Source: Anatilimnocola aggregata
Lineage (GTDB): Bacteria; Planctomycetota; Planctomycetia; Pirellulales; Pirellulaceae
Direction: 5' to 3'
Assembly: GCF_007747655.1 (NCBI RefSeq)
Contig: NZ_CP036274.1
Location: forward strand, 4,216,001-4,280,000
Length of the DNA stretch: 64,000 bases
Part shown: in pieces, positions 42,378 through 50,954 of the stretch
Layout of the letters: each line of letters opens with the position of its first letter
Position numbering within the stretch: the first letter of the stretch is position 1
Made by a program: the position numbers and the translations under genes
Notes under the pieces: generated by a model
What the model was told of the DNA's origin: nothing
Database searches by the model: none
The model's input: the letters and a program-made list of their open reading frames with translations, nothing else

Positions 42378-43624
42378 AAGAGAATCGCGAAACAGTAAAC
42401 GGGTTTATTAGCGGTGACACCTCGCCGCAACGGAAACCCCTCCATCGCAGCGAAGCTAAGCAGTCTAACATTCGGCTGCCAGCGAAGATAGCCAAGGTTG
42501 GTGCTAGCCTCCCCCTAACGATCATCTCTCAGCCGTCAGTGTTCGATCCAGGTTCTTGCACTCTCATTCCTCAGTTCGACCTCGGTTCGCTTAAGGCGAA
42601 AACAACCGCCTGAAGCAATCTCCGTTCAACGGGTCCCAGCGACCGCGCCAGTTACTGGTTGGTTCCCTTCGCGGCTTGCGGAAATTTCCGTTATTCTCAA
42701 ATTTTCGACTGCCTAAGTTCTCCTTCAAGCTCAATTGGTGCAATCACTTACGGTTTAGTTAGTCAGGAAATTTCCACTAAACGATTTCCAGATAAGCGGC
42801 ACTTATTTCCAAAATATGATCGCAGTAAAGTTACCTGGTTTGCCAGTTGTCGCCTCGATCGACCGATCCTGCACTTGTCCAGTCCGCGACTTTAGGGCAG
42901 CGTCCTTTCCCTAAAAACTGCCGCCGCCATGCGCTGTGAGGGGGCCAAGTAACCCACTCATTCATTGGCGCCGGCCAATAGCATCCCCGCCCCCCGCATT
43001 TGTCTAGAAATGGGGAACCAAATGCGAGTAACGTTGTTCCATATTGCGCAAGACATCTTGCCAACCTATTAGACAATGCCGTCGTGACACGTCTGGTCAC
43101 GGGATGCGAAAAAAAGTAGGCGTTCGCGCTGGCACGTAGGGTGTGGCCGAGGTCGCGTCGGTGGTCTTGGTCATGGCAACTGAGTTTCCCGCGACGAGGC
43201 CCACCAGCGGGCGAGAGGGATAACGTTCTCGCGTTCCGCGAAAGCGCCAACCAGATTGAAGGCGAGAATGTGCTTCCAACCGGTTGCCAATAGCGCTTTC
43301 GCGGCCAGAGAGATTGGATCCGCTCCCTTCCCTCGTGGTGGGTCTCATCGCGGCTGAGTCCAGCGAGATGGGCAGGCCGATAGCGCGATTTGACCCACCC
43401 TACCCGCGAATGGCTGTCGCCGATGTCAGCGTGAACGCTTACGAAAAATCAAGCGGATCATTTCTGCCGATCCTCTCTTCCAACTTGCCCGGCAAGTAAA
43501 GTGGCCATTTCGTCTGCAGCAGCAGCGTCACTTCGTGTTTAGAATCTCAGGATTACAATACGGTTCTACAGTATCTCTTTCCTCTCCCGCCTTGCCCAGG
43601 AATCAGCGACACGTGGCCACCTCG
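42378..43624. other. 1.25-kb intergenic region without a convincing gene
   Basis: The part 42640-42860 is AT-rich and may hold the promoter of the S1 gene or other control sites. The rest has open frames of up to about 140 codons on both strands, but none has a family signal, a ribosome binding site or a compositional pattern of coding. It may include decayed mobile DNA; the words GTAGGGTGTGG (43137-43147) and GACCCACCCTAC (43391-43402) are roughly inverted and recall the ends of a remnant. Confidence 0.4.
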
Positions 43625-44788
43625 ATGACCGGCATTTTTGAGACCATCACCAAGCGCCTCGCCGAAGTCTGGCGGCCGACCGAACCGCTGGGGCGAGGGC
43701 GCACGTATCGCTGCCAGTGCGACCGACCCATCTTCTTTCGCAACAGCCTTTGCCTGGGCTGCAAGTCGGTGTTGGGCTACGAGCCGGAGACAGGGCAGTT
43801 GCGGGCGATCGAGCCGGGCCCCCAGCCGGACACGTGGAAACTGCCTGGTCAGACCACCGACACACCTCTCTGGAAGCGCTGCGAAAACTTCGATTCGCCC
43901 GCCGGCTGCAATTGGCTGGTAACTGCCGATGACCCCGAGCCTCTCTGTCTTTCTTGTCGCTTAAATCGCACCATCCCCGACTTGGACGACGCCCAGAACA
44001 GTCGCTGGTGGCGGCTGATCGAAAACGCCAAGCGTCGCCTCGTCGCGCAGCTAATCAGTTTGGGTTTGCCGGTCAAATCGAAGGTGAGCGAAGATACTGA
44101 GCACGGCGTGATGTTCGACTTCCTTCGTTCACCCGCCGAGGGACCGCGCGTTCTCACCGGCCATGCCAATGGTTTGATCACCATTAACGTCGAAGAAGCC
44201 GATGACTCGATTCGGGAAAAGACCCGCCACGATATGCGCGAGCCCTATCGCACGTTGCTCGGTCATTTCCGTCACGAGATCGGCCACTACTACTGGGATC
44301 GCCTGATTGCCGAGACCCCCTGGCACGAAAAATTCCGCGAGTTGTTCGGCGACGAGCGCCAGGACTATGCCGAATCCCTGCAGCGCAATTACACGCAGGG
44401 CCCGCCCGCCGACTGGGCCGATCGACACATCAGCACTTATGCTTCGGTGCATCCGTGGGAAGATTGGGCTGAATGCTGGGCTCACTACCTGCACGTGGTC
44501 GACAGCCTTGATACGGCCCTCGGCTTTGGGCTGCGGGGCGAAGATGTCGAAGCGGCTATCGAGCCCTTTTCGATTGACGACCTCTACGATCCCAAAGCCC
44601 CGGACGCCAAGCGCGTCGTGCTCCTTGTGAACTCCTGGATTCAGCTAACTACCGTGCTCAACGAACTGGCCCGCAGCATGGGGCAACCAGACTTCTATCC
44701 GTTTGTCATGTCTCGTCCCGTCCTGCGCAAGATCCACTTCATCCAAATCGTGGTGAAAGAGGCTCGCGTAAAAGTTGCCGAAGAGTAA
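43625..44788 (+). CDS. Zinc-binding metallopeptidase family protein (DUF2248-like)
   Basis: This protein of 387 residues runs from ATG 43625. The N-terminus has a Cys-rich zinc-ribbon-like part (YRCQCDRPIFFRNSLCLGCKSVLGYEPETGQL), then CENFDSPAGCNWLV...PLCLSCRLNRTIPDLDD with more Cys pairs. The second half has a gluzincin-type HExxH in LLGHFRHEIGHYYWDRLI (about residue 220), followed by HPWEDWAECWAHYLHV with the third ligand Glu or His. The family is known as putative zinc-binding metallo-peptidase and is found in Gram-negative bacteria. It would act in the cytoplasm or on cell-surface targets; no signal peptide is visible. Substrate unknown. It ends about 350 bp before the FHA gene. Confidence 0.88.
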   Translation: MTGIFETITKRLAEVWRPTEPLGRGRTYRCQCDRPIFFRNSLCLGCKSVLGYEPETGQLRAIEPGPQPDTWKLPGQTTDTPLWKRCENFDSPAGCNWLVTADDPEPLCLSCRLNRTIPDLDDAQNSRWWRLIENAKRRLVAQLISLGLPVKSKVSEDTEHGVMFDFLRSPAEGPRVLTGHANGLITINVEEADDSIREKTRHDMREPYRTLLGHFRHEIGHYYWDRLIAETPWHEKFRELFGDERQDYAESLQRNYTQGPPADWADRHISTYASVHPWEDWAECWAHYLHVVDSLDTALGFGLRGEDVEAAIEPFSIDDLYDPKAPDAKRVVLLVNSWIQLTTVLNELARSMGQPDFYPFVMSRPVLRKIHFIQIVVKEARVKVAEE

Positions 44789-45139
44789 CCTCACCCATGC
44801 TGCCCGCAGAGAATCGAGGTTCACCAAACGGCTTCCCTGACTTTCAAGGTCCGATGGAAGCGGTTGAAGAATTCACCTGCAACAGATGCACTTACCCTCA
44901 CGAACTCCAACGAGTTAGTGCCTGCAAATCACGCATTGCCATGCCGCATTTCTTGTCACACGCAAGCCTCTCAAAAGCCCGTTGCAGTTGTATCTCGTTT
45001 TCTGGTCAAACGTTGCAGCACCGATTGAGGGTTGCTATCGTTAGTGGCGCAAAAAGTGCTGGAGCGTGCTGGTTACGGTGAACATGGCCTTAAAACTCAC
45101 GTTTCTCTCCATGCCATGCGAGCTTTTGGCGGGCTGCTC
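44789..45139. other. Intergenic region before the FHA gene
   Basis: No gene is recognised. The FHA protein could begin earlier than 45140 (in-frame ATG at 45116, and an open frame back to 45032), but the residues there are not FHA-like. I see no clear promoter or terminator. Confidence 0.4.
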
Positions 45140-45646
45140 ATGACTACAGACAGCGTACATCCGGATCCCAACCTATCCGTGCTGATCGAACTTCTGGATC
45201 CGACGTTCGAGAAGCCTGTGAAGTCGTGGTCCTTCGTCGGACGCACGTCCATCACCATCGGCCGAGCCAACGATCAGGACGTTGAAGTTAGTGACGTCTA
45301 CGTCTCCCGCTCACATGCCAAGCTGTCGTTTTGCGACAACCGTTGGATCTTAGTGTCGCTCGGGCGAAATGGTGTGTTGGTCGAAAACAAGCAAGTCACC
45401 GACTATCCGCTCGAGTGCGGCTGCAAATTTCGCTTAGGGAGCGGTGGCCCATTTCTGCGGATGCAGACTTCGGGTGAGCAATCTGAGGGAACTCACACGA
45501 TTTGTTTCGATACGTTTCCCGTCTCGATGTTCGCTCTGGACGAGGCCAATCTCCAGCAGGAAGTGACCCAAATCGCCGGCGGCAATTACTTTCAAACCTT
45601 GCAAGAGAAGGCGCGCGAACTTCGACTCCGCCGCAACTCGACCTGA
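45140..45646 (+). CDS. FHA-domain protein (phosphothreonine reader)
   Basis: This protein of 168 residues is mostly one FHA domain. The residues that read phosphothreonine are all present: Arg42 in SITIGRANDQDVEV, Ser56 and His59 in YVSRSHAKL, and Asn77 in LGRNGVLV. A short N-terminal tail with threonines (MTTDSV) precedes it, and a C-terminal helical tail follows (LQQEVTQIAGGNYFQTLQEKARELRLRRNST). The size and one-domain plan resemble actinobacterial GarA/OdhI, which bind enzymes of 2-oxoglutarate and glutamate metabolism. The gene is 48 bp ahead of a ParA-like gene and glutaminase, in an apparent operon, and a Ser/Thr kinase gene lies convergent downstream. The GarA-like role is inference. 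Confidence 0.88.
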   Translation: MTTDSVHPDPNLSVLIELLDPTFEKPVKSWSFVGRTSITIGRANDQDVEVSDVYVSRSHAKLSFCDNRWILVSLGRNGVLVENKQVTDYPLECGCKFRLGSGGPFLRMQTSGEQSEGTHTICFDTFPVSMFALDEANLQQEVTQIAGGNYFQTLQEKARELRLRRNST

Positions 45647-45694
45647 CTATTTCCTGCCAACCGTCTCGTCTCTCGCCGATAAGGAATTCCTCGC

Positions 45695-46465
45695 TTGCCG
45701 AAAATCATCTCGACCCATTCCTTCCGCGGCGGAACGGGCAAATCCAATACCACTGCTAATCTAGCGGCGCTCACGGCCAAGGCTGGCTACCGGGTCGGCA
45801 TTATCGACACGGACATTCAGTCTCCGGGTATTCACGTGCTGTTTCAGATGGCCGACGGCGAAATCAAGTTCTCGCTGAACGACTATCTCTGGGGTAAGTG
45901 CGCAATTGAGGACGCCGCCTACGACGTGACCGAACGGGGGCTTGGCGGCGGCAAAGGTGGCGAGCGGACGAAGCTGTTCTTGATTCCGTCCAGCCTGAAA
46001 ACAGGCGAGATCGCGCGGATTCTGCGCGAAGGCTACGACGTCGCCCTGCTGAACGACGGCTTGCAGGATCTGCTCAAGCGACTGCAATTAGATTTTCTCT
46101 TTATCGATACCCACCCTGGCGTTAACGAAGAGACGTTGCTTTCGATTGCAGTTTCGGACCTGTTGCTTCTGATCGTACGACCTGATCAGCAGGACTTTCA
46201 GGGAACTGCGGTGGCTGTCGAATTGGCGCGCAAGTTGGAAGTTCCACGGATGGTGATGATTGTGAACAAAGTGGCCCCCGGAACCGATTTCGTACAACTT
46301 CGTCGCGATGTCGAGGAATTGTTCGGAACCGAGGTCGGTGCCGTGTTGCCATTGAGCACGGAAATGGTCCGCAACGCCAGCAGCGGGTTGTTTTGCTATC
46401 GTTATCCCGCGCATCCGTTGACGCAGGAATTGGTGGCGGTCGTCGAAAAAATTATCGTTTCGTAG
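45695..46465 (+). CDS. ParA/MinD-like ATPase
   Basis: This protein of 256 residues starts at TTG 45695, with AAGGAA about 9 bp upstream. The deviant Walker A is STHSFRGGTGKSNTTANLA (about 7-25), in which the signature Lys of KGGxGKT is replaced by Arg11. Walker A' is RVGIIDTDIQSPG and the Walker B-like strand is FLFIDTHPGVNEETLLS. Further family marks are LLIVRPDQQDFQGTAVAVELA and MVMIVNKV. These ATPases form dimers that bind membranes, DNA or partner proteins to position them. No ParB or MinE is nearby, so it is probably not plasmid or chromosome partition. It sits between the FHA and glutaminase genes in the same direction, so joint regulation is likely. Confidence 0.9.
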   Translation: MPKIISTHSFRGGTGKSNTTANLAALTAKAGYRVGIIDTDIQSPGIHVLFQMADGEIKFSLNDYLWGKCAIEDAAYDVTERGLGGGKGGERTKLFLIPSSLKTGEIARILREGYDVALLNDGLQDLLKRLQLDFLFIDTHPGVNEETLLSIAVSDLLLLIVRPDQQDFQGTAVAVELARKLEVPRMVMIVNKVAPGTDFVQLRRDVEELFGTEVGAVLPLSTEMVRNASSGLFCYRYPAHPLTQELVAVVEKIIVS

Positions 46466-46485
46466 CACCTCCCGGAGCCTGTGTT

Positions 46486-47517
46486 GTGGCCGCACCTTCT
46501 GACGAGCGGGAATTGGACATGCTGCTGGGCCGCATGAAAGCGGCCGCTGCCCCAATTCGGGAAGTCCTCCGCGAAATTCACGCCAAGCACGCGTCGAACA
46601 ACGCCGGCAAGGTTGCCGACTACATTCCCGAATTGGCCAAGGCCGACCCGCGCTGGTTCGGCATTTCGATCGCCACAACCGATGGCCAGGTGTTTGAGGT
46701 CGGCGATTGCAAACAAACCTTCACGATCCAGTCGATCTCCAAAGCGTTCGTCTATGGACTCGCGCTGGAAGATCACGGCCTGGAACATGTAATGTCGAAG
46801 GTCGGCGTCGAACCGACCGGCGAAGCGTTCAACGCCATCGTGCTGGATGAAGAATCCAACCGGCCATTCAACCCCATGGTCAACGCGGGCGCGATTGCAA
46901 CTGCCGACTTGATTAAGGGGAAGGACTATCCCGAGAGAGTCAACCGCCTGCTCGCAATGTTCAGCAAGTTTTGCGGCCGGGAGGTTTATGTCGACAACAC
47001 GGTCTTCATGTCAGAACGTGTCACGGGACATCGCAACCGGGCGATCGCGCACTTGATGCGCAATTTCGGCATGGTCGGCGAGAAGATGGAAGAATCGCTG
47101 GAACTCTATTTTCAGCAGTGCTCGATTCTCGTCACGGGACACGACCTGGCGATCATGGGGGCCACTCTGGCCAACGGCGGCGTGAATCCACTCACCGGTG
47201 AGCGGGCCATTCAACAGAAATACGTGAAATATCTGCTGGGCGTGATGCTGTCGTGCGGCATGTACGACTACGCGGGCGAATGGGCCTTCCGTGTCGGCAT
47301 TCCGTCGAAGAGCGGCGTGGGTGGCGGGATTGTCGGCGTGGTGCCGGGCCAGTTCGGCATCGGCGTGTTTTCTCCTCCGCTCGATGCCAAGGGAAACAGC
47401 GTGCGCGGCGTCGCCACCTGTCGCGACCTGGCCGATCGATTCGGGCTGCATTGCCTCGAAACCGGCTTTGAGGGGACGAAGCTGAAGCAGATGATGGCGG
47501 CAACTCGCGCGGGGTGA
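46486..47517 (+). CDS. glsA: Glutaminase (serine-dependent)
   Basis: This enzyme of about 343 residues runs from GTG 46486, 9 bp after GGAG; ATG 46519 is an alternative. It hydrolyses L-glutamine to glutamate and ammonia. The fold is the beta-lactamase-like glutaminase family: the nucleophile is Ser of the SxxK motif in TFTIQSISKAFVYGLAL, with PFNPMVNAGAIA, YVDNTVFMSERVTGHRNRAIAHLM, FQQCSILVTGHDLAIMGATLANGG, and the end GVATCRDLADRFGLHCLE. Length is near the family norm of about 310 plus an N-terminal extension (MAAPSDERELDMLLGRMK). It is the last gene of the FHA-ParA-glutaminase series, 20 bp behind the ParA-like stop. Confidence 0.95.
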   Translation: MAAPSDERELDMLLGRMKAAAAPIREVLREIHAKHASNNAGKVADYIPELAKADPRWFGISIATTDGQVFEVGDCKQTFTIQSISKAFVYGLALEDHGLEHVMSKVGVEPTGEAFNAIVLDEESNRPFNPMVNAGAIATADLIKGKDYPERVNRLLAMFSKFCGREVYVDNTVFMSERVTGHRNRAIAHLMRNFGMVGEKMEESLELYFQQCSILVTGHDLAIMGATLANGGVNPLTGERAIQQKYVKYLLGVMLSCGMYDYAGEWAFRVGIPSKSGVGGGIVGVVPGQFGIGVFSPPLDAKGNSVRGVATCRDLADRFGLHCLETGFEGTKLKQMMAATRAG

Positions 47518-47549
47518 GGGCCAGATCCCTTTCGCGACGCGCCATCTTG

Positions 47550-49139
47550 CTAACGCCTTCTGAGCCGCTTCAGTGCGATCACGGCGATGGTGCTCATGGC
47601 TGTTTGCAAGACGAAGACCATAGCCATCATGGGATAGACGATCCGAAAGCCAGGAATGTCGTCCCAACTGGTCATGCCAGCTGGCACGAAGCCAACAATA
47701 AACAGCAGCGACAAGAAAACCATTGCCGCACCTGCAATCAGCGAAACCCAAGCCGCCCACAAGCGCTGCCGCATCAGCATCCAGCCAATAAAGATCATGG
47801 GCACATGACCCGTGAACATAAACAGACAGGCTTGCGGTGCCCATGAGTACAAGCTGAAACTGTCTGGACGCTGAACAACGTTGCCAGCCTGAACCATGTA
47901 CAGCGTCATCACCATGCTGGCGATGACAGCCGCATGTGTGCCAATCACGGTGAGTCCCGCCTCCCGGATTCGCTGCGGCTGCTGACAAACGCGCAGGGCT
48001 CGTTGCCAGATTGAAATGGGCTGAGCGCGCACTTCGCTGCCCGCAATAAATCTGCGCAGATCTTCGGCCAGCTCCTCGGCCGATGCGTACCTCTCTTCCG
48101 GACGCTTTTCGAGGCAATGCAGACAAATCGTCTCTAAATCGCGCGGCACATCACTTCGTTCCGTGCGCAGGGAAGGGGGCTCGGCATTTCTCACCCGATC
48201 CAACACTTCGAGCGGCGCGATTCCTTGAAACGGAGGGTGCCCGCTGAGCAACTCGTACAATATCGTCCCCAACGAATAAACGTCCGCCGCAGGACCGACA
48301 TTTTCCGGATCGCCCAGTGCCTGTTCAGGTGCCATATAGAGCGGCGTTCCCACCACGCCGCTGGTTCCTGTCGCTTCCAGGTCTTCTTCTGCCAGTCTTG
48401 CGAGTCCAAAGTCGACAATTCGCGGTACGAAGCCAAGGGCCGTCGCATCTCCAACAGGCGCTTTCGCAGGAAACAGCAGCACATTGTTCGGTTTGAGATC
48501 TCGGTGCAGCACGCCGCGAACGTGGCTGTAATGCATCGCTTCAGCCAGTTGTTGAACAATGCGAGCTGCCGTCTCAAGTGGAACTCGCGTCGACCTGGTC
48601 TTGAGCCATTCGCCCAGGCTTGGCCCTTCGCAATAGGCAAAGGCGATGTAGCACACCGAATCTCCCTCACCCAATTCGTGAATTGGAACGATGTTGGGAT
48701 GGTCCAAATTAGCCGTCGCGCGCCCCTCGCGACGAAAACGCTCGCGCAGGCTCTCGTTAGCCAGCACATGCAAGCGAGGCACCTTTAGTGCGACCTTGCG
48801 TCTTAGCAGCGGGTCGCGGGCCAGGTAGACGATTCCAAAGCCCCCGTGACCGAGTTGCCGCTCGATCTCAAAGCGGCCGATGGCAGATGGCAGACTTTCC
48901 TTGGACGACGATGGCTTGCTGCGGGGCCACACCTGCTCCAGCCTGCGCAAGCAGTCGGTCAGTTCCTCGGGCAGGAGCGCGTCGCTCCCGTCAGTACTCC
49001 CTGTGGCGACAATCTCGATACCCTGCCGCAGCTGTTCGTCATACGCAACCAGCGCATCCACTTCGGCAGTGTTTGGTTCGCCAAGTGCGCTGGATTTCGG
49101 TGATTCAGTAGTTGATTTCAACGGGTCTGCGTTTCTCAA
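47550..49139 (-). CDS. Ser/Thr protein kinase with C-terminal membrane region
   Basis: About 529 residues from a TTG start at 49139; no ATG lies near. A 90-residue N-terminal leader precedes a complete kinase domain: glycine loop LGHGGFGIVY (96-105), Lys119 in VALKV, catalytic loop VLHRDLKPNNV (about 210-220), DFG at 243-245, and the APE motif at 270-272. PFQGIAPLEVLDRV and RYASAEELAEDLRRFI finish the C lobe. From about 405 to 525 there are four or five hydrophobic helices (AAVIASMVMTLYMV, ACLFMFTGHVPMIFIGWMLM, LIAGAAMVFLSLLFIVG, MMAMVFVLQTAMSTIAVIAL), so it is anchored in the membrane. It faces the FHA-ParA-glutaminase series, ending 32 bp from glutaminase, and could phosphorylate the FHA protein's ligands. 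Confidence 0.92.
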   Translation of the reverse strand: MRNADPLKSTTESPKSSALGEPNTAEVDALVAYDEQLRQGIEIVATGSTDGSDALLPEELTDCLRRLEQVWPRSKPSSSKESLPSAIGRFEIERQLGHGGFGIVYLARDPLLRRKVALKVPRLHVLANESLRERFRREGRATANLDHPNIVPIHELGEGDSVCYIAFAYCEGPSLGEWLKTRSTRVPLETAARIVQQLAEAMHYSHVRGVLHRDLKPNNVLLFPAKAPVGDATALGFVPRIVDFGLARLAEEDLEATGTSGVVGTPLYMAPEQALGDPENVGPAADVYSLGTILYELLSGHPPFQGIAPLEVLDRVRNAEPPSLRTERSDVPRDLETICLHCLEKRPEERYASAEELAEDLRRFIAGSEVRAQPISIWQRALRVCQQPQRIREAGLTVIGTHAAVIASMVMTLYMVQAGNVVQRPDSFSLYSWAPQACLFMFTGHVPMIFIGWMLMRQRLWAAWVSLIAGAAMVFLSLLFIVGFVPAGMTSWDDIPGFRIVYPMMAMVFVLQTAMSTIAVIALKRLRRR

Positions 49140-49363
49140 TATTCTCTGCCAAAGAGTACATCAAACGGGCACAATAACTACGGTCTCATTTAACTCGCAG
49201 TCGCCAATAAAGTGAACCCGCCTATTTGTTGAGGGGGGCGGAATTGTTGCGGCCTCCCGCTGAGAAATAAAATATCTGGCACGCGTGTCACAAATGTGAC
49301 CAACCGGCCGTCCTAACTCTCGAACGCATTACCAAAGGCACAGATTTGCAAAGGAGAGTGCTC

Positions 49364-49780
49364 ATGATTCGGTCACTTCTTACGTTCGCGACTGGGTTGG
49401 GGGTGGGAATCGGCGGAGTACTTGCGGTCCATCACGATGGCGAGCACGTCAGAACAATCTCGGAACGCAATATCACTGAAAAACTTGACGGCAAAGATGC
49501 CAAGGTGACGGTCGTCGAGGTGACCCTGGAACCAGGCCAGGCTGGGGTTCCCCACCGACACCCAGGTCCAGGATTCGGCTATGTCCTCGAAGGTGAATAC
49601 GAATTGGGCATCAACGATCAACCGTCGCAGGTGCTCAAGCAGGGTGAGACATTCTACGAGCCGACAGGCTGTTTACACCGAGTGTCGAAGAATCCATCGG
49701 TTAAGGGAAAAACTCGCGTGATCGCGGTCGTCCTCCAGCCGCGGGACGCCAAGGAGATTGCCATTCCCGAGGCCAAGTAA
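49364..49780 (+). CDS. Small secreted cupin protein
   Basis: About 138 residues from ATG 49364; AAAGGAG precedes it by about 8 bp. The N-terminus (LLTFATGLGVGIGGVLAV) is an uncleaved or cleaved signal. The cupin barrel holds VVEVTLEPGQAGVPHRHPGPGFGYVLEGEYEL with the motif-1 metal ligands His-His-Glu (HRH and E) and GETFYEPTGCLHRV with the motif-2 His. One conserved cupin domain of this kind is found in enzymes and in sugar-binding proteins; the substrate is unknown. The gene starts 224 bp after the divergent kinase start, and a hairpin region follows its stop. Confidence 0.85.
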   Translation: MIRSLLTFATGLGVGIGGVLAVHHDGEHVRTISERNITEKLDGKDAKVTVVEVTLEPGQAGVPHRHPGPGFGYVLEGEYELGINDQPSQVLKQGETFYEPTGCLHRVSKNPSVKGKTRVIAVVLQPRDAKEIAIPEAK

Positions 49781-49830
49781 GCGAGACATGCGCTGTGCCT
49801 CGTAGTCCAACTAACGCTCCATGTCATCTG

Positions 49831-49900
49831 GTTCACCCACTCGCTTGCGCGGGTGAACTGCAAAACCAACGAACCGCCAGTTCAGCGGCCGCAAGCGGCC
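49831..49900. repeat. Two hairpins after the cupin gene
   Basis: GTTCACCC (49831-49838) and GGGTGAAC (49851-49858) form a perfect 8-bp stem with a 12-nt loop. GGCCGC-AA-GCGGCC (49887-49900) forms a second, compact 6-bp hairpin. Neither has a T tract. They separate the cupin and NmrA-like genes and may be transcript ends. Confidence 0.6.
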
Positions 49901-49988
49901 CGGTTAACCAGGTTTAGCAACCTGACATCGATCGATAGTTCAGTTACTAGGCAGGAAGATTCAAATTCAAAGAAAGAAGGAGTTGGCC

Positions 49989-50741
49989 ATGAAGATCGTC
50001 GTCATCGGTGGTACGGGGCTGATTGGGAAAAAGCTGGTGAGCAACTTGCGCGGGCAAGGCCATGAAGTGGTTGCAGCGTCTCCATCGACGGGTGTCAACG
50101 CCGTTACAGGAGAGGGATTACCAGAGGCCTTGCAAAATGCTCAAGTGGTCATCGACGTCGCGAATTCGCCTTCGTTCGACGACAAGCCAGCCATGGAGTT
50201 CTTCGAAAAGTCGGGGCGCAACTTGCTTGCGGCAGAAGCTAGCGCCGGCGTGAAACATCACATTGCCCTCTCGGTCGTCGGCACAGACCGCCTGCTGGCA
50301 AGCGGGTATTTCCGGGCAAAAATGGCCCAAGAGAACCTGATCAAAGCTGCGGCGATTCCCTACACCATCGTGCGCGCGACTCAGTTCTTTGAATTCGTTA
50401 ACGCTATCGCCCAATCGGCCACTGAAGGACAAACGGTTCGCTTGTCATCTGCTCAGTTGCAGCCCATTGTTTCGGACGACGTCGCTGCCGCACTCGCTGA
50501 GTTTGCGGTCGAAACCCCATTGAATGACACCATCGAAATTGCGGGTCCCGAAAAGATTCCCCTTACCGATCTAGTCCAGAGCTACCTGAACGCAACCTCC
50601 GATTCGCGCCAGGTGATTACCGATGCCAAGGCACGTTACTATGGCTTGGAATTGAACGATCAAAGTCTCACTCCTGGCGAAAACCCGCGCCTGGGCTCGA
50701 CACGGTTCGCTGATTGGCTGAAGAACTCAACCGCTCGATAA
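49989..50741 (+). CDS. NmrA/SDR-like NAD(P)-binding protein
   Basis: This protein of 250 residues runs from ATG 49989, 6 bp after GAAGGAG. MKIVVIGGTGLIGKKLVSNLRGQGHEVV is the atypical-SDR dinucleotide-binding motif (GGTGLIG). The middle has VVIDVANSPSFDDKPAMEFFE, GVKHHIALSVVGTDRLLASGYFRAKMAQENLIKAA and TIVRATQFFEFVNAI, which is the NmrA-like pattern of NAD(P)H-binding oxidoreductases or redox-sensing regulators. The Tyr/Lys catalytic pair is partly present (GYFRAK). Cytoplasmic. No operon partner is clear; the cupin gene lies about 200 bp upstream. The substrate is unknown. Confidence 0.87.
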   Translation: MKIVVIGGTGLIGKKLVSNLRGQGHEVVAASPSTGVNAVTGEGLPEALQNAQVVIDVANSPSFDDKPAMEFFEKSGRNLLAAEASAGVKHHIALSVVGTDRLLASGYFRAKMAQENLIKAAAIPYTIVRATQFFEFVNAIAQSATEGQTVRLSSAQLQPIVSDDVAAALAEFAVETPLNDTIEIAGPEKIPLTDLVQSYLNATSDSRQVITDAKARYYGLELNDQSLTPGENPRLGSTRFADWLKNSTAR

Positions 50742-50954
50742 GCGAAGCAGCGACGGATTCTTGCCGAACCAACGAATCGCTTGGCGATCGATTCCATGGA
50801 GGCCGGCTTACGCGCCTCTGACGGCGCATCGGCCGTTTCGAGGTAACGCTTGCTTCGCTAGTTCTCCTCTGCCTATCGGCCGTTCTTACTACTTCATCCA
50901 GTTTGGGCCCGGCAGTGAGTTGGATCGGCCGCAGTAGTTGGCTACAATTAGCCT

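Noticed and set aside
42831-43250. Possible 139-residue protein on the minus strand in the 1.25-kb gap
   Set aside because: Composition is not coding-like (many rare residue runs) and there is no family signal.
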